Positions 25,383-34,701 of a stretch of DNA of 64,000 bases are shown here, one piece after another. A program made the position numbers and the translations under genes. The DNA is taken from assembly GCF_007676755.1 (NCBI RefSeq), contig NZ_VEBK01000012.1:1-64000 (forward strand). The letters run 5' to 3'. This DNA comes from Bacillus sp. FJAT-22090 (GTDB lineage Bacteria > Bacillota > Bacilli > Bacillales_A > Planococcaceae). Under the pieces are notes generated by a model. It saw only the letters and a program-made list of their open reading frames with translations. It was not told the DNA's origin and did not search any database. Every line of letters starts with the position of its first letter. Within the stretch, counting starts at the first letter, position 1.

Positions 25383-27785
25383 TTACACCTTTTCTCCCTT
25401 TCTCTCAAAATACCAATGCAACCTAAATCCACAAATCTCCTTAGTCCATTCATAAACAATCCCATTAAAAGATTCTACAACATCAAAATTCAAAGCAAAC
25501 TCTCCATCAACAAAAGTAGTTTTCCCTTTCGAAGATCCACTCCACTTCGTCATAGGCATTCGCTTAATAAGGGAAGCAACATTTTTCAAATCACTGTCAA
25601 TAACATCAATCTTTCTTCTATACTCTTTGGATGTTAAGTAATCGTGAAAGTAGGGGGCAGCATCTTGCGCTTTCAATGGTTTACACCAATGATCTACACC
25701 TCTTGACAGCATGTATTTCAGCAACACCATTTTATAACTTTTAGACATCGCTGTTTTTTCAACTTCTTCTAGCCAATCCTTATATAAATCAAAAGCTTCT
25801 AATTCCTGCACATTCAATTCCCCAGCTTCTTTTAACATCCCCACATACGAACCGAATTCTCTTCTAACATTAGAAGCGATGATTCCTGATTTCAGATGAT
25901 AGTCGAGGTAGGTTGGTTGAGTTCCCATTTCTTCTTTCAATCTGAAATATTCATAAATAATCCTCTGTTTATGAGACGCTGATTTTCTTGCCATTTCTTT
26001 TACTAAGTCGATAATTTCTGTCCCCAGGTGAAAAGTGCAAAGACTTGGTAGGCTAGTTTGAATTGTTTTTAAAGCTACTTTATCAGTTAAATCTGTAGTG
26101 AATACTGTTAGTTTTGTGTCTGCGTTTCGATAATTTCCTATTAAGTCAATTATTACGCAGTGAGATTTACCTTCTGCAATGCGCAAGCCTCGCCCAATTT
26201 GCTGCGTGAACACTGCAATCGATTCTGTTGGTCGCGCAAATAGGAGGGTGTCGACAGATGGAATGTCTACACCTTCGTTAAATAAATCGACTGTGAATAT
26301 GATATCAAGCTGCCCTGCTTCTAGATATTGTTTAGCTTTTAATCTTTCATTTCTAGGAGTAGTTCCACTTAATGCAATAGATTTAAATCCCGCTTGTGTA
26401 AAGTAATTACTTAAGAAGTTAGCTTGTCTCACAGTAGAGCAGAAGCCAATTGTTCTTGTTTGTTTCCGCTCTAACCATGCCTGTAATATCCTATCAGCCA
26501 TTTCTTCTCTTAATTGAACGCGAGACAATTCTTCCTCGTCATAGCCTGTTCCAATCCAACGAATTTGGGAGTAGTCTGTATCGTCGTAAACTCCGTAATA
26601 ATGAAATGGAGAGAGCCAGTTTCGCTGGATTGCGTCGATAAAGTGGATGCGGATCGCGATGTTTCCATCACAGATGCTATAGACGTCTTTATTGTCTAAA
26701 CGGTCAGGTGTTGCAGTAATTCCGAGTAGAAATTTAGGTTTAAAGTAGTCCAACATTCGTTCGTAGCTTGGAGCAGTTGCATGGTGAAATTCATCTACTA
26801 CGATTAAATCGAATGTTTGTGGATCAAATTGCTCTAGATGGAATTTTTGAGATAGCGTATGAATAGATGCGAAGACAAAGTCAGCATCTTTATTTTTCTC
26901 AATAGCATTATATATTCCAGCAGTTTTATCTGGATGAACATGTAAGAATGAAGCCTTTGCTTGGTGTAGTATTTCTTCACGGTGCGCAACAAATAACACT
27001 CGCTTGAATTGCTCTGCGAAGAACGCTGCTAAATAGGTTTTTCCAAGTCCTGTTGCTAGAACGACAAGTGCTTTGTCATATTCATCCTGCATAGTTTCCT
27101 GTAATGCATCTAACGCCATAACCTGTGCTGGACGTGGTGTGAGCTTGGTCGTTTCTGTAATGTATGGCTCTACCTTTTCTTGAATAGTAGATTCGGGAGA
27201 AGAGGGACCAAACATGACTTCTTGTTCTTCTGACTCGGTCCATTTTTGGCTTAAAGGAATTGGAAGATTTGCTTGTTCATATGCAGTTGCATAAGTTTCT
27301 AGTGTTTCTTTGTTTAAGGCAATAGTAGCTTCGGAATAAAACAGTTTCATAAATTCATCTGTTGCTTCCTCAAAAACAGATCCACTCATTTCTGCAGGTG
27401 CATATAGACTCCACTCAATTCCTTTTTGCAGAGCCGAGGCAGATAAATTAGATGATCCAACAATTAGATGATTGTTTATTTCTGAGCGAAACAAATAGGC
27501 CTTCGGGTGGAAGGAAGTACCATAACTTTTATGTAGCCTAATTTCTGCTCCAGGTAATTCCTGTAGAAGTAATTCCAGGGCTTGGGGTTGTGTAATATAT
27601 AAGTAATCCCCAATTAATATTTTGAGTTCCGAGTTTCTTGCTAGTGCTTCTTTTAACGAAGGTAGCACTAGCTTCACACCTGATTTCATAGCAAAAGCTG
27701 TTATCCAATAAATACTAGATGCTTCAGCAGATAGCTTTGTTAAGTCATGAATAAGATTCGACGTAATAAGCCGTAACTTATTCAT
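25383..27785 (-). CDS. PLD-family nuclease fused to a superfamily 2 helicase
   Basis: 800 residues. Residues 1-150 are a phospholipase-D-type nuclease domain with one H93-P-K95 motif and GSSNLSASA (N113), as in BfiI-like and restriction helicases, which dimerise to make one active site. The helicase core follows: G246LGKT, D331EFHH, GITATPDR, GFCSTVRQA, and the RPTESIAVFTQQIGRGLR motif VI. The C-terminus resembles the DUF3427-type extension (YLDYHLKSGI, FVDGEF). The gene overlaps the MazG-like gene upstream by eight bases, so the two are co-translated. Likely a defence nuclease-helicase. Confidence 0.85.
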   Translation of the reverse strand: MNKLRLITSNLIHDLTKLSAEASSIYWITAFAMKSGVKLVLPSLKEALARNSELKILIGDYLYITQPQALELLLQELPGAEIRLHKSYGTSFHPKAYLFRSEINNHLIVGSSNLSASALQKGIEWSLYAPAEMSGSVFEEATDEFMKLFYSEATIALNKETLETYATAYEQANLPIPLSQKWTESEEQEVMFGPSSPESTIQEKVEPYITETTKLTPRPAQVMALDALQETMQDEYDKALVVLATGLGKTYLAAFFAEQFKRVLFVAHREEILHQAKASFLHVHPDKTAGIYNAIEKNKDADFVFASIHTLSQKFHLEQFDPQTFDLIVVDEFHHATAPSYERMLDYFKPKFLLGITATPDRLDNKDVYSICDGNIAIRIHFIDAIQRNWLSPFHYYGVYDDTDYSQIRWIGTGYDEEELSRVQLREEMADRILQAWLERKQTRTIGFCSTVRQANFLSNYFTQAGFKSIALSGTTPRNERLKAKQYLEAGQLDIIFTVDLFNEGVDIPSVDTLLFARPTESIAVFTQQIGRGLRIAEGKSHCVIIDLIGNYRNADTKLTVFTTDLTDKVALKTIQTSLPSLCTFHLGTEIIDLVKEMARKSASHKQRIIYEYFRLKEEMGTQPTYLDYHLKSGIIASNVRREFGSYVGMLKEAGELNVQELEAFDLYKDWLEEVEKTAMSKSYKMVLLKYMLSRGVDHWCKPLKAQDAAPYFHDYLTSKEYRRKIDVIDSDLKNVASLIKRMPMTKWSGSSKGKTTFVDGEFALNFDVVESFNGIVYEWTKEICGFRLHWYFERKGEKV

Positions 27786-28104
27786 CCTCCACCTCTATCA
27801 AATAAATTCCATCCTTAAATCCACCGCGTTTTTCTTTCTTAGCAATACGGATTTTCTCTAAATCTTCATAAGTCGCTTCATGAATTGGAAGCGCAGCATG
27901 AATGAGCTCCAAAATGTCTGCTAGTTCTTCAAGGGCATCTTGGTGGTTCTTCGTTTCTTGGAATTCTTGTATTTCTTCATATAATTTTTTCTTTATTTCT
28001 GTTAAGTGTTCGGAAGGATCTAATGTACGTGTAGTGAACTTGCTACCCGATTTTTCGATAACTTGTGGTATTAGGTCGCGTACTAATTTGTTATAAACTG
28101 GCAT
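27778..28104 (-). CDS. MazG/HisE-like nucleoside triphosphate pyrophosphohydrolase
   Basis: 108 residues. The family hydrolyses NTPs or phosphoribosyl-ATP to the monophosphate and pyrophosphate. The all-alpha metal-binding motif is visible: KLYEEIQEF (EExxE-type) then DALEELADILELIHA (ExxD). It opens YNKLVRDLIPQVIEKSG, the signature of a subgroup often found beside helicases on bacterial chromosomes. ATG at 28104 has AAGGGGG seven bases upstream. It overlaps the PLD-helicase gene and is first in this two-gene operon, which suggests a joint function rather than histidine biosynthesis. Confidence 0.8.
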   Translation of the reverse strand: MPVYNKLVRDLIPQVIEKSGSKFTTRTLDPSEHLTEIKKKLYEEIQEFQETKNHQDALEELADILELIHAALPIHEATYEDLEKIRIAKKEKRGGFKDGIYLIEVEDE

Positions 28105-28235
28105 TGGACAACCCCCTTTTTCTCTTTATTATAATCCTGGCTAACAAGAAAATCAGCTTTTTTGGTTGTTTTTAACTGGAGAACGAAAGGCGCGTGAATG
28201 GACTCCCATCTGGAACCCTTATTTCATATTAGCCC

Positions 28236-29033
28236 CTAATTCCCCGGAATATAAAAGTTTTCTACTGGAACGTCAAAATACATAAACATATCCTTAAAAT
28301 ATGTCTCATCAATTAATTTGTTAAGCACGCCTTTGAAATATCCAGGCAAGTTACGTATTTGTTTTCGCTTGGTTGCCGTCACTGTAATTTTCAGTGCATG
28401 ATAGGCTAGGTCATCAAAAATGTCTCCATCATTTTTATAAATATCAAAACGCAGCATTTCACTTGATAAAGAACGGTGAATGCCGAAGAAATTGCGTGCT
28501 TTTTTTGTTTCTCCAATTGTACTTGAAAGTAATTCTTTCATTCTGCTAAATAGACTTGTGGATAACTTTTTCGATTCCATAGGAGACGTGTTAGTAAGAT
28601 CTTTAAAAGAAGATTTTAAGAATAACGGTTCTTTCTCAGAAATTGGCTCATTTTCCTCGTCGTCATGCGGGGTGTCGGCATCTTCTCGACTGTTCAAACT
28701 CCCCTGATCATCGAAGGGTAAAATAATATAGATGTTCGCACCTAGCCCACTCATGACAGGGCGTACATAGTGAATGCGTTGAATAATGCCAAGCTGTTCA
28801 AGCTTTCGGATTGCTCGACGAACAGTCGCGTTCGATTTGCCGATCGCTGTTTCAATCGTTGCGTGTTTTAAATGGGCAGCTCCATATTTCACCGAATACC
28901 TGCGGATCACATCGAGCACCAGATGGTCTGATTTGTTTAGTTCATATCGATGGAATGCGCAATGTTTTGCAGCAGCCTCATCCATTTCTGCTATGGAATT
29001 GAAACGAGCGTGTTTTTGTAAGTAGTGAGTCAT
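28236..29033 (-). CDS. Winged-helix protein, replication-initiator-like
   Basis: 265 residues. Residues 35-110 form a winged helix-turn-helix: LVLDVIRRYSVKY, ATIETAIGKSNATVRRAIRKLEQLG, then a wing with IIQRIHYVRP. The middle (115-165) is acidic and low complexity; the C-terminus has a helical YHALKITVTATKRKQIRN region ending LPGYFKGVLNKLI, similar to C-terminal segments of plasmid or phage replication-initiation and DnaD-like proteins. RBS AAGGGGGAA. Single gene. Transcription regulator is the alternative reading. Confidence 0.5.
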   Translation of the reverse strand: MTHYLQKHARFNSIAEMDEAAAKHCAFHRYELNKSDHLVLDVIRRYSVKYGAAHLKHATIETAIGKSNATVRRAIRKLEQLGIIQRIHYVRPVMSGLGANIYIILPFDDQGSLNSREDADTPHDDEENEPISEKEPLFLKSSFKDLTNTSPMESKKLSTSLFSRMKELLSSTIGETKKARNFFGIHRSLSSEMLRFDIYKNDGDIFDDLAYHALKITVTATKRKQIRNLPGYFKGVLNKLIDETYFKDMFMYFDVPVENFYIPGN

Positions 29034-29165
29034 TAGAATTCCCCCTTTACCTTCTATATAGAAAGAAGTAGTCGAAAAGTGGACAGGGGAAGGAAAAGTT
29101 TTAATTTGTGTCGTGTGTTAGAATCATTGTTCAGAGTATACTACTGGAAAGGTAGAAACGGTGTG

Positions 29166-29882
29166 ATGATAATGAATAACTTTGATGGAAATGAATTAAT
29201 ACAGGAGTTTTCGAAAATTCAACGTGAATTATTTCCTAAAATTAAATTAGAAAATAATTTTCAAAGAGAGAATATACAATTTATTGCGGGAGTAGATTTG
29301 TCTTACTGGGACATGAATGAAAGGAAGTACGGTGCATGCTGTATTGTCATTATTGATTATCGTACAAAGGCAATTGTCGAAAAAGTGTACAGTTATGGAG
29401 AAATACTAATCCCTTACATTCCAGGTTTTCTTGCATTTCGAGAATTGCCTTTAGTGATAGAGGCAGTTAAAAAGCTATCGAAGCAACCAGATCTATATAT
29501 GTTTGATGGAAATGGTTATTTACATGATCGACACATGGGTATTGCTACTCATGCCTCATTCTTTTTAAATAAACCAACTATTGGAGTGGCAAAAAGTTAT
29601 CTTAAAATCCAGAATGAAGATTTTATGATGCCAGCGAATTTAACAGGCTCTTACACCAATATTGTAATAAATAATGAAGTCTATGGCCGAGCTTTGAGAA
29701 CAACCAAAAATGTTAAACCCATTTTTGTTTCTTGTGGGAACTGGATTGATTTAGATACAAGTATGGAAGTTGTGATGAAATGTATCAATAATGAGAGTCG
29801 TTTACCTATCCCCGTTAGATTGGCAGATTTAGAAACACATAAAATAAGAAAGCAGCTAATGGAGAAATGTTCGCAGCATTAA
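29166..29882 (+). CDS. nfi: Endonuclease V (deoxyinosine 3'-endonuclease)
   Basis: 238 residues from ATG 29166 (or ATG 29172); the frame is open further upstream to 29079, but AAAGG at 29149-29153 and family length favour the later start. The enzyme cuts one base 3' of deoxyinosine in DNA. The catalytic carboxylates are in place: GVDLSY (Asp), FLAFRELP (Glu) and YMFDGNG (Asp), followed by H-DRHMGIATHAS and IGVAKS, all signatures of the family. It faces the chemotaxis gene, and both end at hairpins between 29.9 and 30.04 kb. Confidence 0.92.
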   Translation: MIMNNFDGNELIQEFSKIQRELFPKIKLENNFQRENIQFIAGVDLSYWDMNERKYGACCIVIIDYRTKAIVEKVYSYGEILIPYIPGFLAFRELPLVIEAVKKLSKQPDLYMFDGNGYLHDRHMGIATHASFFLNKPTIGVAKSYLKIQNEDFMMPANLTGSYTNIVINNEVYGRALRTTKNVKPIFVSCGNWIDLDTSMEVVMKCINNESRLPIPVRLADLETHKIRKQLMEKCSQH

Positions 29883-29906
29883 TTGTATCAATTCTTTCAT
29901 TTAACC

Positions 29907-29949
29907 ATAAAAAATAACCCATCCTTGAGTTGAGTGCTCTGATGGGTTA
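29907..29949 (-). terminator. Terminator facing the chemotaxis gene
   Basis: On the minus strand AACCCATC pairs with GATGGGTT across a 17-base loop and is followed by ATTTTTTA. It would stop transcripts leaving the minus-strand gene at 30148. Confidence 0.55.
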
Positions 29950-29997
29950 CTACCTAATCAATAGCCAATCCCCTTGAAGGGAACCTACTATTATATT

Positions 29998-30035
29998 GGA
30001 CCGTTTGATGCGCAAACATCGAATGGTCTTTTTTT
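29998..30035 (+). terminator. Rho-independent terminator after the endonuclease V gene
   Basis: GGACC-GTTT-GATG faces CATC-GAAT-GGTC with a six-base loop and seven following T. Confidence 0.65.
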
Positions 30036-30147
30036 ATTGTACTCACATGTTATTCTTATTATATGTCTATATTTTCCTTTTTTCAAGTATGAGGATATAT
30101 GATTACTCTATCATGTCCAAGACCGGTCTATCATTATTGCATTTATT

Positions 30148-31474
30148 TTATTTCGTCTTAAACTTATTAATCTGTTCATTTAATTGAATAGCTAATCCAT
30201 CTAACTCTTTCGCAGAAGTAGCGATAGTTTCAGTAGAGGCTAGTTGTTCTTGTCCTGTTGCTGCGATTTCTTCGGTACTTGCTGCAAAATCTTCTATTTG
30301 TGATGTTACCTCTTGAATTTGACTGGATACATTTTGAGAATCTTCATTAACGGTATTCATAGCTGCTGCAGTTTGTTTAAAACCATCGACAATTCCTTCA
30401 TACATACGCTTAATTTTATTAAACGCTTCTTCTGTAATTTTTAAAGCTTCTCTTTGCTCATCTACTAGTTTATTTGATTGTTCGAAGTTCAGAACAGCTA
30501 AATCTGTCTTGTCTGCCGTTTTTTCGATAATGATGGTGATTTCACTTGCTGATTTAGATGTCTCTTGGGCTAGTTTTCTTATTTCATCTGCTACTACTGC
30601 AAAACCTTTGCCAGCCTCACCTGCTCTAGCCGCTTCAATTGATGCATTTAGTGCTAACAAATTCGTTTGTCCTGCAATCGATGTAATAATGCCGACAAAT
30701 CCTGTGACTTCTTCAATCATTTCTTTTAGATCGTTAACAGAACGATTGACTTCAGTTGAAACTCGAATGGATTCATCCATTTTTTTCGTCTGCATGTCAA
30801 CACTCGTTTGTCCCTCCATAATTGAATCAATTGATTGAGCAGCTTGTTCTGCATTAACAGACGTTTTCTTTGTCATCGCATCTATTAAAGCAACCACATT
30901 TGATAGCTTCCCAGTAATGTCACTCATTGTCTGGGCTTGCTTTGAATTCCCCGCAGCGAGTTGATCGATTGTTGTGACGACTTGTGTGATAGACTCCACA
31001 TTTTCAACTGTATTTTTTGTTAAATTTTCCGAATGATTGGTCACAGTGGAAGATACCAATTGTAATTCGGAAGCGATGTCCTTGAGTACTTTTCTTGTTT
31101 CATATAATGCTCTTGCCATATCTCCCGTTTGATCTTTGATGTTTAACAGTTTTTCTAATTCATCGTCGGTATCCACTAAATTTAAATTAGCCGTTTTTTC
31201 GGCAAACTGTGTTACTTTCACGATCGGTTTTTCAATTGCTTTTCCTAAGATATAGGATAAAATGACGCCAATTACTAGAGAAATACATAACCCCCATAAT
31301 ACTGGGGTAGGAATCATCAATCCAGACTGCCATTTGTTGCGCGGTTTCTTCCTTTGCAACGGACATTTCACTATTACTAGTACGCATTAAGATGGATGCG
31401 CTTACGTTAATTACTGCGACAATTATGGAATTAATTAATGATAAGAGAATAATTTTTGTAGATATTTTTTTCAT
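30148..31474 (-). pseudogene. Methyl-accepting chemotaxis protein, frameshifted
   Basis: Chemoreceptors signal through CheW/CheA. ATG at 31474 opens MKKISTKIILLSLINSIIV, a first membrane helix, and about 25 further residues; the frame then drifts off near 31325-31335 and the true continuation in another frame reads [20 protein letters not shown] (second membrane helix), a HAMP segment ([16 protein letters not shown]) and a full signalling domain with the hairpin tip [20 protein letters not shown]. The extracellular loop is very short. A single-base change would restore one protein of about 440 residues, so it is either a recent pseudogene or a sequence error. Confidence 0.8.
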
Positions 31475-31703
31475 TCTATTAAAGCCACCTTATAAATTTG
31501 TATTGTGTTATGTTATGTCATTATTCATGATCCACCTTAAACAAACCTTAAAAAAAGAAACTTTTTGCATTGCATGTCTCACTAAATTCCTTTTCACTGT
31601 GCGCATCACCTTTATATGTCTTAATTACTAGCATATTTTAGGGAGAGGGGACGGATTATATTAATTGTCTTCTTTGATTAATTTTTAGGAGGGAGGAATG
31701 GAC

Positions 31704-31886
31704 ATGTTGTTTTTTGAAAGGGAAATAAAGAAAGTAAGTAAAATAGTTGGGCCGACTGGATGGGATACAATGCGATCACAGGACCCACGCGTAAATGGGC
31801 AATTACGGAAAGAGCAGATAGCCAAGGAAACGGAAGCAAGAAATGCAACGAATCGTCGAAAACGATTATTGAGAGGGTATGATTAA
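31704..31886 (+). CDS. Small basic hypothetical protein
   Basis: 60 residues. ATG at 31704 is seven bases after AGGAGGGAGG, better than ATG 31698, which sits too close. The sequence has KIVGPTGWDTMRSQDPRVNG, then a basic helix RKEQIAKETEARNATNRRKR. No membrane segment. It has its own strong RBS and terminator, so it is likely real; function unknown. Confidence 0.65.
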   Translation: MLFFEREIKKVSKIVGPTGWDTMRSQDPRVNGQLRKEQIAKETEARNATNRRKRLLRGYD

Positions 31887-31890
31887 GTAG

Positions 31891-31937
31891 AAAAAAAGAC
31901 GTTGCTTCACCGAGAAGGTGTGGCTACGTCTTTTTTT
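31891..31937 (+). terminator. Rho-independent terminator
   Basis: GACGT at 31898-31902 and ACGTC at 31926-31930 form a stem with CTTCACC/GGTGTGG inside, followed by seven T; the A-tract on the other side could make it bidirectional. Confidence 0.7.
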
Positions 31938-32003
31938 AAAAAGTATAAAACATGGTAAAATGAGAAAGAAATTCAGCATTAACTCTAACATACAGGTGAT
32001 GAA

Positions 32004-32711
32004 ATGATACATAACTATTTAGGTGAGACTATTCAATTTGAAATAACTTACAAAAAGCGGACAACTATAGGAATTACTATGGATGCTTATGGAAATCTTG
32101 AAGTGCTGGCTCCGAAAGGGACAGCCTTGGATAGTGTGATTCAATTATTAGAGGATAATTGGCAGCTTATTCAACAAAAGTCTAAAGAACAGAAGGATAG
32201 ACTACTTGGACCACAGAAAAAGGTCTATGATCATGGGGAGCGCTTTCTTTATTTAGGAAACAGCTATCCTATAAGGATTCATCACGATATACATATTACG
32301 AAAGACCATGTAGTGTTTGAAGAGGATCAGTTGCATATATATGTGAAGCAGCTAGATGATGCAAAGATAAAACAAGCTTTAAAACGTTTTTATTATCAGC
32401 AGTGTAAAGCGTTAGTGGAGAAAAGTATCGCATCCTATCAAAGCAACTATAAAGTAAAACCACGTTCAATACGTATTACTGATAGCCAAAGTAACTGGGG
32501 AACCTGTGATTCCAAGCTGCAGCTAACATTTAATTGGAGACTTGCAATGGCACCTCTTAAGGTAATAGAGTATGTAGTCGTTCACGAAATGTGTCATATG
32601 GTCCATCTAAACCACGACCGCTCCTATTGGCGCCTTGTTGGGAAAATAATGCCCGATTATAAGGAGCAGGAAAAATGGTTAGAGTTATCAAGCTGGAAAA
32701 TGACTATATAG
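32004..32711 (+). CDS. M48-type (YgjP/DUF45) zinc metallopeptidase
   Basis: 235 residues. YgjP-like proteins are cytoplasmic metallopeptidase homologues of unknown substrate, with a SprT-like fold. The zinc site is visible as VVHEMCHMVHLNHDRSYW (HExxH, then a third His) near residue 195-210, preceded by TDSQSNWGTCDSK and FNWRLAMAP, both conserved in the family. Starts with ATG at 32004 behind CAGGTGA. Ends at a strong bidirectional hairpin shared with the convergent TetR gene. Confidence 0.85.
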   Translation: MIHNYLGETIQFEITYKKRTTIGITMDAYGNLEVLAPKGTALDSVIQLLEDNWQLIQQKSKEQKDRLLGPQKKVYDHGERFLYLGNSYPIRIHHDIHITKDHVVFEEDQLHIYVKQLDDAKIKQALKRFYYQQCKALVEKSIASYQSNYKVKPRSIRITDSQSNWGTCDSKLQLTFNWRLAMAPLKVIEYVVVHEMCHMVHLNHDRSYWRLVGKIMPDYKEQEKWLELSSWKMTI

Positions 32712-32714
32712 AAA

Positions 32715-32761
32715 GGTACCAGGCTCTGAAACAATTCTGAATTGTATTAGAACCTGGTACC
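32715..32761. terminator. Bidirectional terminator
   Basis: GGTACCAGG and CCTGGTACC pair perfectly, and CAATTCTGAATTG lies inside. It sits between two convergent genes (32711 and 32768). Confidence 0.7.
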
Positions 32762-32767
32762 ACATAG

Positions 32768-33376
32768 TCAGTCTCTCACAAAGCGACCCATGTCATCTGT
32801 ATATGGACCTTTGATAGAAATTTTTAGTAGCATTAAAGTCATTTGTTCTGGGGAGTAGGAATAATTATTTTTTATCCACCAAATAATGCTTTCCAAATAA
32901 GCACCTGTTACGTAACTTATAAGAAGACTAAGTGGCAAAACTAGTTTTTCTTCATTTGGTGTCGAGTAATGTAAGCCTATCGATATAAACTCTTCTAGTA
33001 TGATTTTGACTTCATTGACAAAGTGGGGGTCATGTTTCAAAATCAAAAATATTTCGTAAAAAACATGGTGCTTTTGAATATGATTGAATAAGGCAATCAT
33101 ATTAATTGGCAGTTCATTAAATGTTACGTCTTCAATCAATATCTTTTTTCTAATGATGAGGGAGTCTCTTAAGTCTTGTAATACATCCTCTGACATACAA
33201 TTCATTAAGGAAGGAATATCATTATAATGCTTATAAAAGGTGGGACGTGTTATCCCTGCCTCATCACAAACTTCTTTTACCGATATTGTTTCTTTTGACT
33301 TAGCTAATATTTTTAGTAGAGCTTCATGTATTTTCTTTTTGGATTTCAATTGCCTAGGGTCTAAACTTTCTTGCAT
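32768..33376 (-). CDS. TetR/AcrR family transcriptional regulator
   Basis: 202 residues. Residues 10-60 are the TetR helix-turn-helix (KKKIHEALLKILAK, TISVKEVCDEAGITRPTFYKHY). The C-terminal ligand and dimer domain (65-200) is helical and includes the TetR_C_7/DhaS-type HHVFYEIFL pattern. RBS AGGAGG. It is divergent from the 33599-36411 operon encoding a membrane protein and gluconate-dehydrogenase-type subunits, which is its most probable target; a near-perfect palindrome lies between. Confidence 0.88.
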   Translation of the reverse strand: MQESLDPRQLKSKKKIHEALLKILAKSKETISVKEVCDEAGITRPTFYKHYNDIPSLMNCMSEDVLQDLRDSLIIRKKILIEDVTFNELPINMIALFNHIQKHHVFYEIFLILKHDPHFVNEVKIILEEFISIGLHYSTPNEEKLVLPLSLLISYVTGAYLESIIWWIKNNYSYSPEQMTLMLLKISIKGPYTDDMGRFVRD

Positions 33377-33428
33377 GACGTCCTCCTAATAACTATTGCC
33401 AAAGTTAATTTACCATAGATTATAGCAT

Positions 33429-33464
33429 AAAAAACCAATACAAATATTTGTGTTGGTTTTTTAT
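33429..33464. promoter_or_regulatory. Palindrome between tetR and the dehydrogenase operon
   Basis: AACCAATACAAA and TTTGTGTTGGTT (33433-33458) form a 26-base inverted repeat with one T-G pair, flanked by six A and six T. In a divergent region it can be a TetR operator or a bidirectional terminator. The centre ACAAATATTTGT is symmetrical, as dimeric TetR proteins prefer. Confidence 0.5.
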
Positions 33465-33598
33465 TATTCCATTTCTCACCTGAAATAATATTCTATAATA
33501 ATGAAATTTTCTATTGTGAACTATTGAACATAATGTTAATATTATTTTGACTTATTTTACACGGTGTTAAATAGAATCGTTGGAGAGGTTGAATAAGC

Positions 33599-33856
33599 AT
33601 GACTAAATACAATTTAGAGGAACTAAGAATGCTAAATGAATGTTTCTTAGCTCTTTTCATAGTTGCTGATTTTGCATTATTGCTCTTTTTTTACCAAAGT
33701 CCATATCCCTGGTTTGCACTTTTAGGATCAGGAATCGGTTTATCGATTATTGTTCTTTGTTGGTCTGGAAGAAAGTACATACTTTTTGTTGCTTCATTGT
33801 TAGTTTTTTCGATTGCTCATACGCTTATCTACAATTGGAGCGAAATAATACATTAA
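33599..33856 (+). CDS. Small integral membrane protein
   Basis: 85 residues with three hydrophobic stretches at about 12-32, 37-55 and 58-77. Starts at ATG 33599 after GGAGAGG. Not recognised. It is 34 bases ahead of the Tat-exported dehydrogenase subunit and may anchor the complex or pass electrons to the membrane in place of the usual cytochrome subunit, which is missing here. Confidence 0.65.
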   Translation: MTKYNLEELRMLNECFLALFIVADFALLLFFYQSPYPWFALLGSGIGLSIIVLCWSGRKYILFVASLLVFSIAHTLIYNWSEIIH

Positions 33857-33890
33857 TAAGAAAATCATTACCTTAATAGGAGGGTATTAT

Positions 33891-34667
33891 ATGTCAGAAC
33901 AAGAAAAGAAAAATTCAGTTTTGGACAAACGTTCTTCTAGACGTACCTTTATCAAAAACTCTGGATTGACAGTAGGTGGGGTTGTTTTAGGTGGAGCATT
34001 GGGGAGTCTACTCGTAAACAAGGAGACATCAACAACTACTGAAACACATCAACACAATGCTACCGTATCTTCTGCTAATCCAAACGAAGCGTTAATGTTC
34101 CTAACACTCGAACAATACAATGTTGTCGAGGCTGCTGCTGAACGTATTTTTCCAGAAGATGAATTAGGCCCAGGAGCTAAATCATTAGGGGTTGCAATGT
34201 TTATAGATCATCAATTGGCTTCGCCTTGGGGACTTAGTGCTAAAGAGTATATGACGGGACCTTTTAAAGTTGGAACTGCTACACAAGGTTACCAAGGACG
34301 CCAAAAGAATGCAGAAATTTTCATGATGGGGTTAACTGCTCTAGAAAATTATACAAAATCTAATTATGAAAACGCTCGATTTAATGAGTTGACAGCAGAA
34401 CAACAAGATGCAATTCTCATGGATTTTGAAAATATCTCAGGGGAAAATAAAGTCCTAATTACAGGTATTACATCCAATCAATTTTTTAATATGTTGAAAA
34501 ACTTAACATTAGAAGGTCTCTATTCCGATCCGATGTATGGTGGTAATAAAGGTATGGGTGGATGGAAACTCAAAAATTATCCAGGTCATCAAATGTCCTT
34601 TAAAGCAGTTATGGAAAAAGAAGAATTTATCGTATACGAACCACAAAGTTTAAGCTCTATGCATTAA
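33891..34667 (+). CDS. Gluconate 2-dehydrogenase subunit 3 family protein, Tat-exported
   Basis: 258 residues. A twin-arginine signal (SRRTFIKNSGLTVGGVV) at residues 15-45 predicts export in folded form. The rest matches gluconate 2-dehydrogenase subunit 3 (FLTLEQYNVVEAAAERIFPEDELGPGAKSLG, FFNMLKNLTLEGLYSDPMYGGN). These small subunits escort the flavoprotein, which has no signal of its own, across the membrane. RBS AGGAGGG. The flavoprotein gene follows after 34 bases. Confidence 0.9.
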   Translation: MSEQEKKNSVLDKRSSRRTFIKNSGLTVGGVVLGGALGSLLVNKETSTTTETHQHNATVSSANPNEALMFLTLEQYNVVEAAAERIFPEDELGPGAKSLGVAMFIDHQLASPWGLSAKEYMTGPFKVGTATQGYQGRQKNAEIFMMGLTALENYTKSNYENARFNELTAEQQDAILMDFENISGENKVLITGITSNQFFNMLKNLTLEGLYSDPMYGGNKGMGGWKLKNYPGHQMSFKAVMEKEEFIVYEPQSLSSMH

Positions 34668-34701
34668 GTAATAGAAGAATAGGAATATAGAGGTGCTAAA
34701 A

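Noticed and set aside
33429-33464. Ordinary terminator only
   Set aside because: It lies upstream of both divergent genes, so no transcript obviously ends there; kept as a possible operator.
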